Assembly (NCBI GenBank): GCA_015680685.1
Contig: MNCI01008673.1
Location: 308,722 to 372,721, forward strand
Direction of reading: 5' to 3'
Length of the DNA: 64,000 bases
From: Gnetum montanum
Lineage: Eukaryota > Streptophyta > Gnetopsida > Gnetales > Gnetaceae
Made by a program: the position numbers and the translations under genes. The notes below the pieces were generated by a model that was given only the letters and a program-made list of their open reading frames with translations, was not told where the DNA came from and made no database searches. This document shows positions 26,301 through 34,213 of the stretch, piece after piece; within the stretch, counting starts at the first letter, position 1; each line of letters opens with the position of its first letter.

Positions 26301-28533
26301 GTTGGTTTTAGGGTTCTATGTCTTGGGGACTTGGAATTATAGATTTTGGCAAATCTTTCTTTAGTTTTAAATATAGTTTTCAGTTTTGTTTTGTCTTGTG
26401 TTTGTAACAGCTTGTTTTTAACATGGAGCAAAGCATACCGGTCTTGACAGATTGGTTGGCATTTAATAGAGTCAATGTTCGTGCAAGACATGGAAGACGT
26501 ATTGGGCCTGCATATTGTATTGCAAGGTAATGGATCCATGTTCTATATTTCTTCAGATAATGCTATAAAATTCAAATTGTGGAAACTCAAACATTTTTGA
26601 CTTATTCATATTTATAATGAAACTGACTAGGTTCATTTCTCTTTCATATGAGCATCAAAATGATTTGATTGCACATCATATCTATTTCTGGCTGTTTATG
26701 TCTGTGGCATCTTCTAATCCAATGTAGGATACAATTTTTGATGCTTGCATTTCGGTGGAACTGAAAATCGCTTGCTAGGTGCTTTATTACATTTTAGCGA
26801 CACCTTTTACAGCGCTTGAATATCCTTGCTTTCCAATATAATGCACATTTCTAGTAGTTAGTGATCTGATTTATGGACAGGTAATAGTCCTTTATCACTT
26901 AAGTCATTTTTTTGGCAAAGGAACTCTGCAGATACTGACATTATTTATTTTCAGTGTCTTGGTAGGCTCTTAGGCTCTTTGTGGAGGGTTGTTAAGGTTT
27001 TCCCCAATGAATTTCTCCACTCTGCAGGTTTCTCATGCCTCTAAGGCATAGGTAGACTGTTGCCTTTGTCATAGATCAAAGTCGTAACTTACTGGTCAAC
27101 AAACCGAACAATTACTACCACTCGAACTATTACCTTGTGGTCGAATAATATTTCATATTTTTGAAATTTTATAATGAAAATATGAACAGTAGAGAATTTA
27201 AGAATGTTTTTTGACTAAAGCAAATGTATCATCATCTTTATTTCAACTGTAACGTAGCTTTTTTATACAATACGTTAAAAATTTTAATTTTATACAACTT
27301 CAAACTTCTTTCGGCATTTTTTTTTCCAGTTTCTCTGGCGGAAAACTTATTGGAGATTTGGCTCCTCATGAAGCATTTGCGATTGGTGGAACAAATAGTG
27401 TAAGGGGTTACGAAGAAGGTGCTGTTGGTTCTGGTCGGTCTTCCCTTGTCGCAAGTGGAGAAATTTCTGTTCCCCTGGTAAATCAGTTTCCTCGTGCTTT
27501 ATAATTGAGGCAGATAAAGTTTACAAGTGTTTTGTCGTTTATAAATTTTCTGGATTTTTTCCCTTAATATGTATAGAAACTAATTCTGCTCACATTTCAC
27601 ATTTTTCAAGTTAAATTTTTGGTTTTAAGGTTTTTATATGTACGAGACAACTTCGGTTTTAGTCATCTATAGATTTCTGCTTCAGTTTTCTGTATTGCAT
27701 ATGGAAATTTGAGGCCTTCGGATGAGTTAGAAGCTCAACATTCCTGAACCCTCCTTTCTTACAAGACTTCTCAACACATCAAACCTCCCATTTGAATTAC
27801 TCATAAACACATCAGACTTGTCACTTAGAGGTGTACACGTGAGGAGATTTTGAAAATTTTAGAGGCAGACTGATGAAGTGCAAGGAACTCTGGAGCTTGT
27901 AGCTCATCTGAAAGGCCTTTTCTCATAATTTTCTGAACGTTCTCACAATGAAAGTTCTCAAAAAGAGAACAATGAAGATTAGTGCTATGTAATGAAAGCT
28001 TATATGCATGCTAAAGCTTCCAATATTCCGTTTGTAATCTTAATCCATTAACATTCTCGTCAGCTCTGTTATGAATCAGATAAACGTCATCTTGATTGGA
28101 GCTTTTTATAAATATTTGTGAACTAATAGTAGTCTTAAATTGTGATCAGTTTGGACCATTAGAAGGTGTAATCTTTGCTGATTATGGAACAGATATGGGT
28201 TCAGGCCAGACTGTGCCAGGTATGATGTTTTTCCCTTATTCTATTCTTAATTGAGCTATAGCAAATGAGAGGTGGGTCAAGTGGTTAGTTGATTGACTGG
28301 TTACATGTCTTGGGGTGTACTTGTTCCCTAATTACTTATTTGACGTTAACTGAAACATACTCTGAATTTTATCACCAGGTGATCCGGCTGGGGCTCGAAA
28401 CAAACCAGGAAGTGGTTATGGATATGGTGTTGGTGTACGTGTGGATTCACCATTGGGACCACTGCGGTTAGAATATGCTCAAAACAATCAAGGGGCTAGG
28501 CGATTTCACTTTGGCGTTGGTTACCGTAACTGA
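1547..28533 (+). CDS. OEP80: Outer envelope protein 80 (OEP80/TOC75-V), 16 exons
   Basis: This encodes an Omp85/BamA-family beta-barrel protein of the plastid outer envelope, needed in plants for plastid development and implicated in inserting other outer-envelope barrels. Joined exons: 1547-2380, 3336-3429, 3548-3630, 3813-3910, 4020-4089, 17180-17273, 23136-23220, 23323-23361, 25431-25584, 25670-25834, 26061-26137, 26222-26300, 26411-26526, 27330-27477, 28150-28219 and 28379-28533. They total 2361 nt, 786 codons plus TGA, with no internal stop and GT-AG at every intron. Residues 1-200 are a poorly conserved N-terminal extension. POTRA-type repeats follow from about 203 (ERVLISEV) to about 440, then the barrel from about 445. 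The Omp85 signature VRGY is at about 687-690 and the barrel ends [13 protein letters not shown] 1547 is directly followed by another ATG at 1550, so either could start. The family identification is firm; the N-terminal extent and true start are less sure. Confidence 0.95.
1550..1847 (+). repeat. In-frame 50-codon tandem duplication inside OEP80 exon 1
   Basis: Copy 1 begins at ATGGAG (1550) and copy 2 at ACGGAG (1700), a period of 150 bp or exactly 50 codons. Both copies encode an Arg-rich start, then SWSSSV, LNDL, DTC and a QFP/QFA ending. The second copy has lost the start codon (ATG to ACG). The frame is intact through both copies. Confidence 0.85.
3336..3429 (+). CDS. OEP80: OEP80 exon 2
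   Basis: Begins [18 protein letters not shown] and ends within a Gly codon (phase 1) before GTATGT. Second POTRA-type segment. Intron 1 upstream is 955 bp. Confidence 0.93.
3548..3630 (+). CDS. OEP80: OEP80 exon 3
   Basis: Encodes [20 protein letters not shown] then ERGLFAQ, the helical part of the second POTRA-type segment. Ends phase 0 before GTAATG. Confidence 0.93.
3813..3910 (+). CDS. OEP80: OEP80 exon 4
   Basis: Encodes [20 protein letters not shown] and then [12 protein letters not shown], a beta-rich POTRA strand pair. Ends in phase 2 before GTATGA. Confidence 0.93.
4020..4089 (+). CDS. OEP80: OEP80 exon 5
   Basis: Encodes [20 protein letters not shown] and then KGQ, the start of the third POTRA-type segment. 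It is followed by the giant intron 5 (4090-17179, 13,090 bp). The read resumes with [15 protein letters not shown] in exon 6, as in other plant OEP80 proteins. Confidence 0.93.
5709..5780. repeat. Long near-perfect inverted repeat (hairpin) in OEP80 intron 5
   Basis: Arms 5709-5739 and 5750-5780 (31 nt each) are complementary with a single mismatch around a 10-nt loop (5740-5749). The arms are GC-rich, unlike the AT-rich surroundings, and start TGTGTCCCTGGG. An open reading frame over this stretch is an artefact of the palindrome. It could be the core of a MITE-like element or a foldback RNA; no flanking duplication was identified. Confidence 0.85.
5835..5890 (+). repeat. tRNA-like (SINE-type) fragment
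   Basis: A GTTCAAGTCC box resembling a tRNA B box follows a TGGTATGCAATTGC stretch by a spacing compatible with pol III promoters. No folded tRNA can be drawn, so this is at best a decayed SINE head. It lies in OEP80 intron 5. Confidence 0.25.
8255..8419 (+). mobile_element. SINE-like insertion with target-site duplication
   Basis: The 165-bp insert is flanked by a 14-bp direct repeat, AAAGCTTTATTCAG at 8241-8254 and AAAGCTTTACTCAG at 8420-8433 (13 of 14 identical). The left part contains a GGGTTTGAGC B-box-like motif. The right part ends in a GGATGAGCATTGAGCCT...GATGATCC block that recurs at about 24095-24136 in intron 8. Length, duplication and internal pol III-like box fit a tRNA-derived SINE. 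Confidence 0.65.
8581..9648 (-). mobile_element. LINE-like 5'-truncated retroinsertion
   Basis: The insert is flanked by the 15-bp direct repeat GATATTCAATTTATA at 8566-8580 and 9649-9663. Read on the minus strand it ends in a TATAATAAAGCC...CTTTTCTAAAAAT block, like the 3' ends of plant L1 elements. The minus strand of about 8930-9480 carries broken Gln/Glu/Lys-rich coding sequence. No reverse transcriptase motif is visible. Duplication length and orientation of the A-rich end support target-primed insertion. Confidence 0.6.
10525..10617. repeat. Short tandem duplication, 51-bp period
   Basis: AGGATGATGATG...GAAAACCTA...ACACAGGACTGCA occurs at 10525-10567 and again at 10576-10617 with few differences. 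Intron 5, no coding sequence. Confidence 0.8.
10831..11077. repeat. Tandem duplication, ~124-bp unit
   Basis: Copy 1 (10831-10954) and copy 2 (10955-11077) both start GGTATCCT and share TCTCCTGAATCACTACTTAG and ACACAAGCTTGAATTTCTGC. They differ by scattered substitutions and small indels. Non-coding, intron 5. Confidence 0.85.
11889..12095 (+). repeat. Copia 5' LTR, R/U5-like part only
   Basis: Aligns over about 205 bp to 16273-16482, from GAAGGCTATTTAAAG to GCATAACA. Upstream of 11889 no match to the left part of the 3' LTR (16050-16272) is seen, so the U3 part is deleted or replaced. The right end abuts the primer-binding site. Confidence 0.75.
12098..12110 (+). other. Copia primer-binding site
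   Basis: TGGTATTAGAGCC, two bases after the LTR end, matches the usual initiator-tRNA-Met site TGGTATCAGAGC with one T-for-C change. Confidence 0.85.
12144..12930 (+). pseudogene. Copia gag remnant
   Basis: Starts at ATG 12144 ([19 protein letters not shown]), a typical Copia gag opening of the UBN2 type. A TGA at about 12309 and a shift break it before the longest open piece (12388-12813). The zinc knuckle at about 12845-12890 keeps the last Cys, His and Cys ([12 protein letters not shown]) but the first Cys is replaced by Tyr. Gag would form the particle around the element RNA; this copy cannot be translated in full. Confidence 0.75.
12994..13251 (+). pseudogene. Copia protease remnant
   Basis: The aspartic protease site reads WIMDSRAS: the Gly of the usual DSGAS catalytic motif is Arg (a one-base GGA to AGA change would do this). 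The flanking region ([13 protein letters not shown]) is family-typical. It ends at TAG 13249-13251, where Copia elements usually have Gln. Confidence 0.75.
13293..14090 (+). pseudogene. Copia GAG-pre-integrase and integrase remnant
   Basis: The HHCC zinc-binding segment is seen as [13 protein letters not shown] followed by FEDCVIGK, with the first of the two Cys replaced by Phe. Integrase core acidic residues are recognisable: IHGDVVGPM (first Asp), HIDNGGEF (second Asp) and [10 protein letters not shown] (Glu). Stops interrupt at 13291, 13686 and 13893, the last in a Gln position just before NGVVER, and a TGA replaces Arg near 13941. Integrase would insert the cDNA copy; this one is dead. 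Confidence 0.8.
14575..15420 (+). pseudogene. Copia reverse transcriptase remnant
   Basis: RVT_2-type motifs are in order: ESFQEAL...[31 protein letters not shown], then [20 protein letters not shown]. The catalytic YVDD box near 15100 is destroyed by a one-base deletion that shifts the frame into a stop at 15137. A downstream piece (15211-15420) carries the connection to RNase H. Confidence 0.8.
15590..15800 (+). pseudogene. Copia RNase H remnant
   Basis: Motifs [28 protein letters not shown] and [12 protein letters not shown] are in the order typical of Copia RNase H, which degrades the RNA strand during reverse transcription. A TAG follows at about 15775. Confidence 0.8.
16050..16482 (+). 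repeat. Copia 3' LTR
   Basis: Starts TGTGGCAG after a purine-rich AAGTAGGAGATTAT tract and ends GCATAACA. Only its right half (16273-16482) is matched by the 5' copy. A TATTTAAAG box at about 16278 may be the element's TATA. Confidence 0.7.
17180..17273 (+). CDS. OEP80: OEP80 exon 6
   Basis: Encodes [20 protein letters not shown] and then [11 protein letters not shown], the end of the third POTRA-type segment. Ends phase 1 before GTATGC. Intron 6 downstream is 5,862 bp. Confidence 0.93.
17871..17882. other. Assembly gap (12 N)
   Basis: Twelve N bases directly before a GGGTGTGTGGGTGGGTGG simple repeat. True gap size unknown. Confidence 0.98.
18488..18841 (-). pseudogene. Coiled-coil ORF of a retroelement relic
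   Basis: This 117-codon minus-strand ORF is very rich in Gln, Glu, Lys and Arg, with heptad-like patterning ([20 protein letters not shown] near the end). It has no catalytic motif. Similar broken coiled-coil sequence on the minus strand occurs at about 8930-9480 and 21100-21180, each beside a LINE-like 3' end. This points to one element family whose first ORF carries a coiled coil. It is not a host exon: it lies inside OEP80 intron 6 on the opposite strand. Confidence 0.4.
19545..22700 (-). mobile_element. LINE-related relic region in OEP80 intron 6
   Basis: The left end has a TTTTTTAGAGAAAAGGTTAGG...TTATTATAATAC block resembling a LINE 3' terminus on the minus strand. The right part (21890-22400) holds a DUF4283-like ORF1. 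About 19680-20560 has TTATAAATA and a long AG-rich stretch ending in AAGGTGCAACACC, and could be a separate LTR-like insertion. Boundaries are uncertain. Confidence 0.4.
21890..22400 (-). pseudogene. LINE ORF1 (DUF4283-type) remnant
   Basis: Minus-strand pieces read [20 protein letters not shown], then [15 protein letters not shown], then [12 protein letters not shown] and [16 protein letters not shown]. Their order matches plant LINE ORF1 proteins: a DUF4283 domain then a CX2CX4HX4C knuckle. The last Cys of the knuckle is missing. Stops (for example in the Gln-Trp region near 22200) and a shift break it. Such ORF1 proteins bind element RNA. No ORF2 is found nearby. Confidence 0.55.
23136..23220 (+). 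CDS. OEP80: OEP80 exon 7
   Basis: Encodes [20 protein letters not shown] then GGGISGS, the POTRA-to-barrel transition and first strand. Split Asp codon at the start, split Gly codon at the end. Confidence 0.92.
23323..23361 (+). CDS. OEP80: OEP80 exon 8 (39-bp micro-exon)
   Basis: Encodes [12 protein letters not shown] between split codons. It is 39 bp, between a 102-bp intron and a 2,069-bp intron, and is needed to keep the frame between GGGISGS and [14 protein letters not shown]. Confidence 0.88.
24050..24136 (+). repeat. SINE-like 3' fragment, relative of 8255-8419
   Basis: Shares AAGAGGTTAGG, AGGATGAGCATTGAGCCT and GGTGATGATCC with the 3' half of the copy at 8255-8419, followed by a T run. 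Located in OEP80 intron 8. Confidence 0.6.
25431..25584 (+). CDS. OEP80: OEP80 exon 9
   Basis: Encodes barrel strands with [20 protein letters not shown] and [20 protein letters not shown], highly typical of plant OEP80. Ends phase 0 at CAG|GTGGCT. Confidence 0.94.
25670..25834 (+). CDS. OEP80: OEP80 exon 10
   Basis: Encodes [20 protein letters not shown], a loop, then [20 protein letters not shown]. Ends phase 0. Confidence 0.93.
26061..26137 (+). CDS. OEP80: OEP80 exon 11
   Basis: Encodes [20 protein letters not shown] then APLTF with a split Ser codon. Barrel segment; flanked by introns of 226 and 84 bp. Confidence 0.92.
26222..26300 (+). CDS. OEP80: OEP80 exon 12
   Basis: Encodes [20 protein letters not shown] then DRGSSM. 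The donor ATG|GTTGGT is weak but keeps the frame into exon 13. Confidence 0.9.
26411..26526 (+). CDS. OEP80: OEP80 exon 13
   Basis: Encodes [20 protein letters not shown] then [18 protein letters not shown] and a split Ser codon. The NMEQ...PVL..W..FNR pattern is typical of OEP80. Confidence 0.93.
27330..27477 (+). CDS. OEP80: OEP80 exon 14
   Basis: Encodes [20 protein letters not shown] with the Omp85 VRGY loop motif (about residues 687-690), which folds into the barrel lumen and is essential in family members. Ends phase 0 at CTG|GTAAAT. Confidence 0.95.
28150..28219 (+). CDS. OEP80: OEP80 exon 15
   Basis: Encodes [20 protein letters not shown] then TVP and a split Gly codon. Penultimate barrel strands. 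Confidence 0.94.
28379..28533 (+). CDS. OEP80: OEP80 exon 16 (last)
   Basis: Encodes the final strands: [20 protein letters not shown] and the C-terminal [10 protein letters not shown], ending at TGA 28531-28533. The C-terminal aromatic strand is the family's barrel-folding signal. Confidence 0.95.
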
Positions 28534-28716
28534 AGTCAATTTTGTTCTACCCATGCCATAGAGGTCATACCGGCAGGTAGTGTCATTTCTATAGACACGC
28601 ACTGGCCCCATTGTGTACAATGCAATTTATTCCTACCACACACAGTAACCATTTGTGATGTTGTTTCAAAAATTCATGTAATAGTTGTGTGTGCTTGTGC
28701 AGTTATTTATCGCGTA

Positions 28717-28722
28717 AATAAA
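28717..28722 (+). terminator. Candidate OEP80 polyadenylation signal
   Basis: AATAAA lies 184 bp after the stop codon in an AT-rich stretch. It is the best signal in the first 300 bp of the 3' flank. The actual cleavage site is unknown. Confidence 0.4.
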
Positions 28723-28759
28723 TTTGTCTCGATGAAGCTTTTGCAGGGTCAACCTCCAT

Positions 28760-30890
28760 CTCTACATTTGCTGTAGGTTTTTTTATAGCCTACTGTCGTC
28801 AATGGAAATCTCAATGCCAGCCATCAAGTTATTTATTAACATATGCTTTCAGGTTGATGTCAGGGAAGCCATCAGGTGATTGTGAAGCACGCCAAGTTGA
28901 AACTGAATAGGTTTGTGTTTTTCTTGGAACATTCTTGGTATCTCAGCATGAAGCATTTATATCAAATATCATAGTTGCAACATCATCATCATGATGTTTG
29001 ATGTTTGTTGGTGAGGCATTGCTTGCTTGGTTAAAGCATGCAGCATGTAGTTTGCAAGTTATAGGTTTAATTCTGATGGGTATGCTCATTGAATACTCTG
29101 TTATGATCCAGGAAAGTATCCTGAAAGTTTTGCTGGCTATGTCTTAGGGTATATAATCATAATGCTTTTTACTAAGAATATGATTTACTTATTAAAATAG
29201 GTGAAGAGTTGGTGATAATTTTCTATGACTGGATGTCTACTTGATACCATACCTGTTGAAGGGATGTTTTACCTTACACTAGACACATTTGTTTAAATAC
29301 ACAGATCTGGCAGGCATGACGTGAATCACTGCCTATCCTATTGCAAGCTAACAGGGCATAATGGACTTTTTAGAAGGGGGAAAATAAAAACAAAGATGCT
29401 TGATAAATCCAAGGAATGTGGTAGTCTTCTAGGCATTTACAAAATCGTTCACATTAAGGCTAAAGGGAGAAATATATAAGATAAAAATATAGGACAATGG
29501 TTTGTTGGCAAAAGTATTTCTTAAACCGGTGATTACCACACAACAAATATTAATATTAGTTTATATTCAAAGTAATTTTTAATGCCGTGATAAAATAGAG
29601 AGAATTAATCAAAATAATCTCAAAGGAATGATAGCTTTGTGCAATTTACGTATGACCTTTTACCCATCTATATATCAAATGTGCATAGAAATGTCCTTGA
29701 AGTTGCAATGCGAATTCACAAACAACCAAAACAATATTCATATAATTAATGCCAACATTAAACTAAATAACTAATTGGAAAGGAAAGTAGACAGACAAAA
29801 TAGTATAAACAAAAGGTACAACCACTAGTATTAGTGTAACACATTAGACTTGAATATCGGTGCAAACAAAAAGTACAATCACTAGTAATAGCTAGAGTCT
29901 TTAATGCAATGCATTGAACTTGAATAAAAAATTGAAATTGAAATTGAAATTGGATATGTATGATTAGTTTAAAAATTCCGTTAATGGAATTTTCTTCATA
30001 AATTAGTATTGCCCATTAGAAATTAAACTTGTTACCTTGGTTTTCCATGCCAAGACTCTTACCACTAGGTTAACACATTAAACTAGTATATTTGCAAGAA
30101 TTTGTAGCTTTAGACTAAAGCACTCAACTCCTATGATCTCTAGCCTATGACTATGCTTAGTTTAACTAATAGCTCTTAAGCTACACATCCATTACTCCAA
30201 CATGACCATGAAAAAAAAAAACATAAAATCTTCTTTTAATTGAACTTATAGGTACACTCCAAGGTGTATAGTTCAAATAGAACTTTATAACTTAACATTG
30301 CCCTCTAAAATCGAATCCATGACTTAGAGCTTCCAAATCAAGATTCTTATTGCTAGGCTAACACTTCATTGATTATGGAGTTAGAAGCCATTATGATAAG
30401 GGTAATGTTCTACACAAAACCTATTAGTAACTATACAAATCCCATTCATCCCACCACCATTGTACTCCTAAAGAAAAATAAACAAGATGATACAAGTAGA
30501 GGTACTAACAACCCTTGTTTAGTTTTAAAAGTGTTGTTGTCATGAGTATTCATATCTATTTGTCATGATCATTATATTTGCAAGATTTTATTTTAGTTTT
30601 ATTACATAATACTTTTGATATGCTTAACATTTGATCTTCCAAATCCTTGAGATGGGGCTTTGAGGTGAAAGACTCATCCACTATGGACAAAGGAGGTAAT
30701 AGCCTAAGTTCAAGGTTATACACTAACCAACCAACCACTTTCTTTGTGTTAGTTCAACTATATAAAAAATGTTGATTAATGTTGCAACAAATAGGTAGTC
30801 AATTAGAAGCCAAAACACAATTAAATAGCGGTGGGAGAGTACTAAGAATATCATGAACTTAAGAATTTAGGTTTTATCAATTTTTGATTA
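28760..30890. other. Intergenic, no gene seen
   Basis: AT-rich sequence with stops in all frames and no recognisable domain. It holds a short ATTGAA hexanucleotide run (about 29930-29955). On the minus strand near 30010-30075 is a tRNA-like stretch with TAGTGGTAAGAG, suggestive of a decayed SINE head; a similar piece occurs near 30330-30375. Confidence 0.5.
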
Positions 30891-30894
30891 AAAA

Positions 30895-31165
30895 CAACAA
30901 AATTATTAGATTGTGACTTGAGCATAACTTGTGAGAAATTGACCACAACTTATGATGGACAAACCATAATCAAATTGTAACTTCCATTGCTTAAAACTTG
31001 TTGAAAAATTGGCCATGACTCCTGGTGGATTAACCATGATTAGATTGCAACTTATGATGATAGACCATAACTAGATTATGACTAGGTCACTCATATTTTG
31101 ATGGAAAGTGGACCACAACTTATGGGAAATTTACCATGACCTAACCACAACTCATTGTGAAAAGA
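30895..31165. repeat. Degenerate interspersed ACCAYAACT-type motif cluster
   Basis: Variants of ACCACAACTTATG, ACCATAATC, ACCATGACT and ACCATAACTAG recur about ten times at irregular spacing, usually followed by a stretch ending in GAAA or GGA. Non-coding. It may be a decayed minisatellite. Confidence 0.45.
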
Positions 31166-31169
31166 TATG

Positions 31170-33010
31170 CTAAAATGCTAAAAATGTTGAGGTTGTCATA
31201 ATTCATAAAACAACAAGGTGTTGTGACGTCTAATGATGACCCAAGGATGAAAAATAGATTTACTAGATGTATCTTAGGGTTTAAAGATAATAAATGAATA
31301 AGAATCCAGATTAAATCTTAAATCCTAGTAGATAAAAGTTCAGAAGAAGTGGCAAAAAGATAGACAACATGGAGAAATTCTCATATCTAATCAAATACCA
31401 AATTGAACAATTATCATACATGCAAAAACCTACTAAACCTAAATTGAAAGTAGGAGAAATCTGAATATCTTTCCACTCAATGATTTGATCAAATCCTAGC
31501 CTTCTTGCTTTGAAATCCGAACTCCAGTTCCCACCTAGGTAAGGACTTGTCAACAAGTCAATTCTATTCATAAGAAAGAAAGGAAATTGATTCTTTAATA
31601 AACCCTTACTAACAGTAACTGAATTTACATTTCTTGACAAAGATGTAGTCTTCCCTTTAGATGCTTCAACTAAATGCCCATACAAAGCTCTAATGGTGAG
31701 ATGAAAAGAATGATCAAGATGAAGAGTTTATATAGACATGGCTAGGATCTAGGATTTACCTTTTTCAAAATACATGGACTCCTAAAATAAAACCAAATTA
31801 AAAACTTCATTTTTCTATTTTATTTATTTTATTTTAAAATTACATGTAGGATTTATGATTGTTGTAGGTTTGAGGTACAATTTAAGGATATACATGTTCT
31901 TCAACTATAGCTTTAACTTACTTGGAACTAAGATTCATAGACTTATGACCATGGACCATACCACATCCTAAAACATCTTAGCTATACCAATTCCAAACTT
32001 ATCAAGGGGCATGCATTTTAGATACTAGAACATATAACCATACTGATGTAACCCATTTGTATAGTGGCATATGCAAGATCCATGATTCTTGAGTTCAATA
32101 AGGTTAGTACATATATTATAATTATAATCAATGTCATACCTCATGCATGTATAAAGGATAACATAGCCATAATTCATGCATGTACAAAGGAAGCTACAAT
32201 ATAGTCATATACCTAAAATTAATTCAAGTATAAAAGAGAAATTCATACATAGACATATGTGCATAAAAGAAAATACAAGTAACCATCAATTATATTTTAT
32301 TAAATAAATCCAACCAGTTAATCAAATACAATTAAAAAAAAGGTTCATAGGTTCAATACATACCAAGACTTAAGTTTTTTAAACTAGGGATGTTACATTT
32401 TTTTCCTCTTAAAAATATTCCTTCTAGAAGCTTCTAAGGTGAAGGTGGGAGGTGTTGGACTTCAAAAATAATATTGATAATAAGGAAAAAAAAAACATTA
32501 ATATTACATCACAAGCTTAACATTGAGTAGATAACACCAACAACATGAAAACAATAATTTCAAATTGTTGGTTTGTGTCCTCGAGTGTACAACCTTATAG
32601 TTGATATTTTTGAAATATCATAGAGAGGAAAATTAATTGTTAATTGAGAGGATGATCCTTGCCGTAAAAATATTTATATCACTTTCAATATGTGTGCTTG
32701 AACTTAAAAAAGCAAAAGAAATTAAGGTAGCAATATAAAGCCATGAAGAAATATTAATATTCGAAAGAATATGAGAAATTAATGGCACATATTCTACATC
32801 AACATTACTTCACTTCTGAATATTAACCTTTTGTTGATAATTTATGCTATCAATTATAGTTTGATTGACAACATTAGTTTTGATCCTTGGGTTAACATTA
32901 TTTTTTTAAGATAAGGATAAATTTGCTCATGAGCTATTAATTTAGATTGATCAATACTTACTATAGTAAAAGTAAAAACATCTGTAGAAGGTTTTGTCTT
33001 CTTTGATTTC
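31170..33010. other. Intergenic, AT-rich, no gene seen
   Basis: A 124-codon minus-strand open stretch at 31311-31685 shows no motif I recognise and no neighbouring exon-like sequence. The rest is AT-rich with scattered repeats of CATGCATGTA near 32140-32190. Nothing supports a functional gene. Confidence 0.5.
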
Positions 33011-33017
33011 TTTATTG

Positions 33018-33332
33018 TTATTTGATCATTCTTTTTGTTGACATTAACTTAATTCTTCCTATCTTTAACTTTAGATTATTTTTTATATCCTTAACTTCAA
33101 CAATTTTCTTCTTTTCCATAACATCTTTTTGCTTAAGCATAAAAGGACAAGCATTATATAAATGTCCTTCACAATGAGAAAACTTGCAAGAATTAGAAAG
33201 ATTATAATATGTAACTAGATGAATATAAGTCTTCATGTTTGTTTGTAATACCAAATCTTTGTTATGGTTAAGAAGATTGATTTCAATAATAAAAGGTCTA
33301 CGAAAATCAAATGTTGTGAAAATAAATTCCAT
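33018..33332 (-). pseudogene. LINE ORF1-like zinc-knuckle remnant
   Basis: The 104-codon piece contains YYNLSNSCKFSHCEGHLYNA then CP, similar in order to the tail of plant LINE ORF1 (DUF4283 region, then a Cys-Cys-His-Cys knuckle before a basic tail). The first Cys spacing is abnormal (CX4C). The Lys-rich end (KKKIVEVKDIKNN) fits the basic tail. No partner ORF2 is near. Identity is tentative. Confidence 0.35.
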
Positions 33333-33463
33333 ATGCTTAATGAAATTAAGAAGACTAATAATGTCTTACTCAAGTTTTTGAAAAATCAATAGAAGATTAA
33401 ATAACTTGAAAAAACATGAAACTTTAAAATATTCTTCAAATTGGACATTACAAAACTTATTGA

Positions 33464-33715
33464 TGAGTAGCGAGTAATCCCTACACCCAACCATACGAAT
33501 CACTAGCATTCACTAAATGATCTAGTCAAATTTCGCAGACTTTAGCTTTCCAAGTATAGTGGGTCTAGGAAGTGAATATCAAGGATGTGATCATTGTCTT
33601 CCTAGTTTCACTTGTGAAATGCAAAGGTTATGGTTAAGTGTCACTAAGGCATATGATTTTTATCATTTAGTCATTGGCTACATGTAATATGAATTTAGAG
33701 AGGAATGATTGATTA
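33464..33715 (-). repeat. Truncated LTR of element B
   Basis: TGATGAGTAGCGAGTAATCC...CAACCATACGAAT matches the left terminus of the element C LTRs (52238, 58236). Similarity continues through GTCTTCC...GGTTAAGT...GGCATATGATTTTT. The right half of the LTR and the polypurine tract are missing, because integrase C-terminal sequence begins at about 33720. Confidence 0.5.
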
Positions 33716-33719
33716 GATT

Positions 33720-34208
33720 AGCCATCTCATTCCCATCCATGTTGACAATCTTGAATGCTTCATTCTAGTAGGCTTTACTGACAAGGAAGGATCCTTCCTA
33801 GTTAGCTGAGAATTTATTTGCATGTTTGTATATAGCCTTGAGGACTAGGTCACCCTCCTTAATCTTACACTCACCCAAGTTATGATGGTGTTGCCATTTC
33901 TACCTCTCTTGATAGTGTTCAATGTAAGCAAGTGCTTGCATACGTTGCTACTTCATCAAGTCTAGGACTACTATTTGCAACTCATTTTGCTCATCAATGA
34001 TGAAGTCAATCAAGGCTACTTGAAGTAACAACACTAATTCAAGAGGTAATAGCTTTAGAACCATAAACTAGGCTATAAGGGATTACACTAGTTGCTGTAC
34101 AATAGGTCATATGATAAGCCCATAGTGCATAGATAAGCCCCTCATGCTAGTTATGCTTGCTATTGTTGAACATCTTCTTAAGTAAGTTGATGATGGCTTT
34201 GTTGCTAG
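33720..34208 (-). pseudogene. Element B integrase, C-terminal part (split by element A)
   Basis: The minus strand reads ASNKAIINLLKKMFNN, then YALWAYHMTYCTATSVIPYS and LVYGSKAI, then a terminal FKIVNMDGNEM stretch. This is the typical end of a Ty3/Gypsy integrase of Tat type. It joins in frame to the sequence at 45759 onward once element A and one copy of its target duplication are removed. Several stops are present. Confidence 0.8.
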
Positions 34209-34213
34209 CTTTT
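34209..34213. repeat. Target-site duplication of element A, left copy
   Basis: CTTTT, matched by CTTTT at 45754-45758 immediately outside the right LTR. Confidence 0.85.

Noticed and set aside
29020-29100. tRNA gene suggested by GGTTTAATTC and TTGGTTAAAGC boxes
   Set aside because: No cloverleaf can be drawn and no acceptor stem is present; at most a SINE relic.
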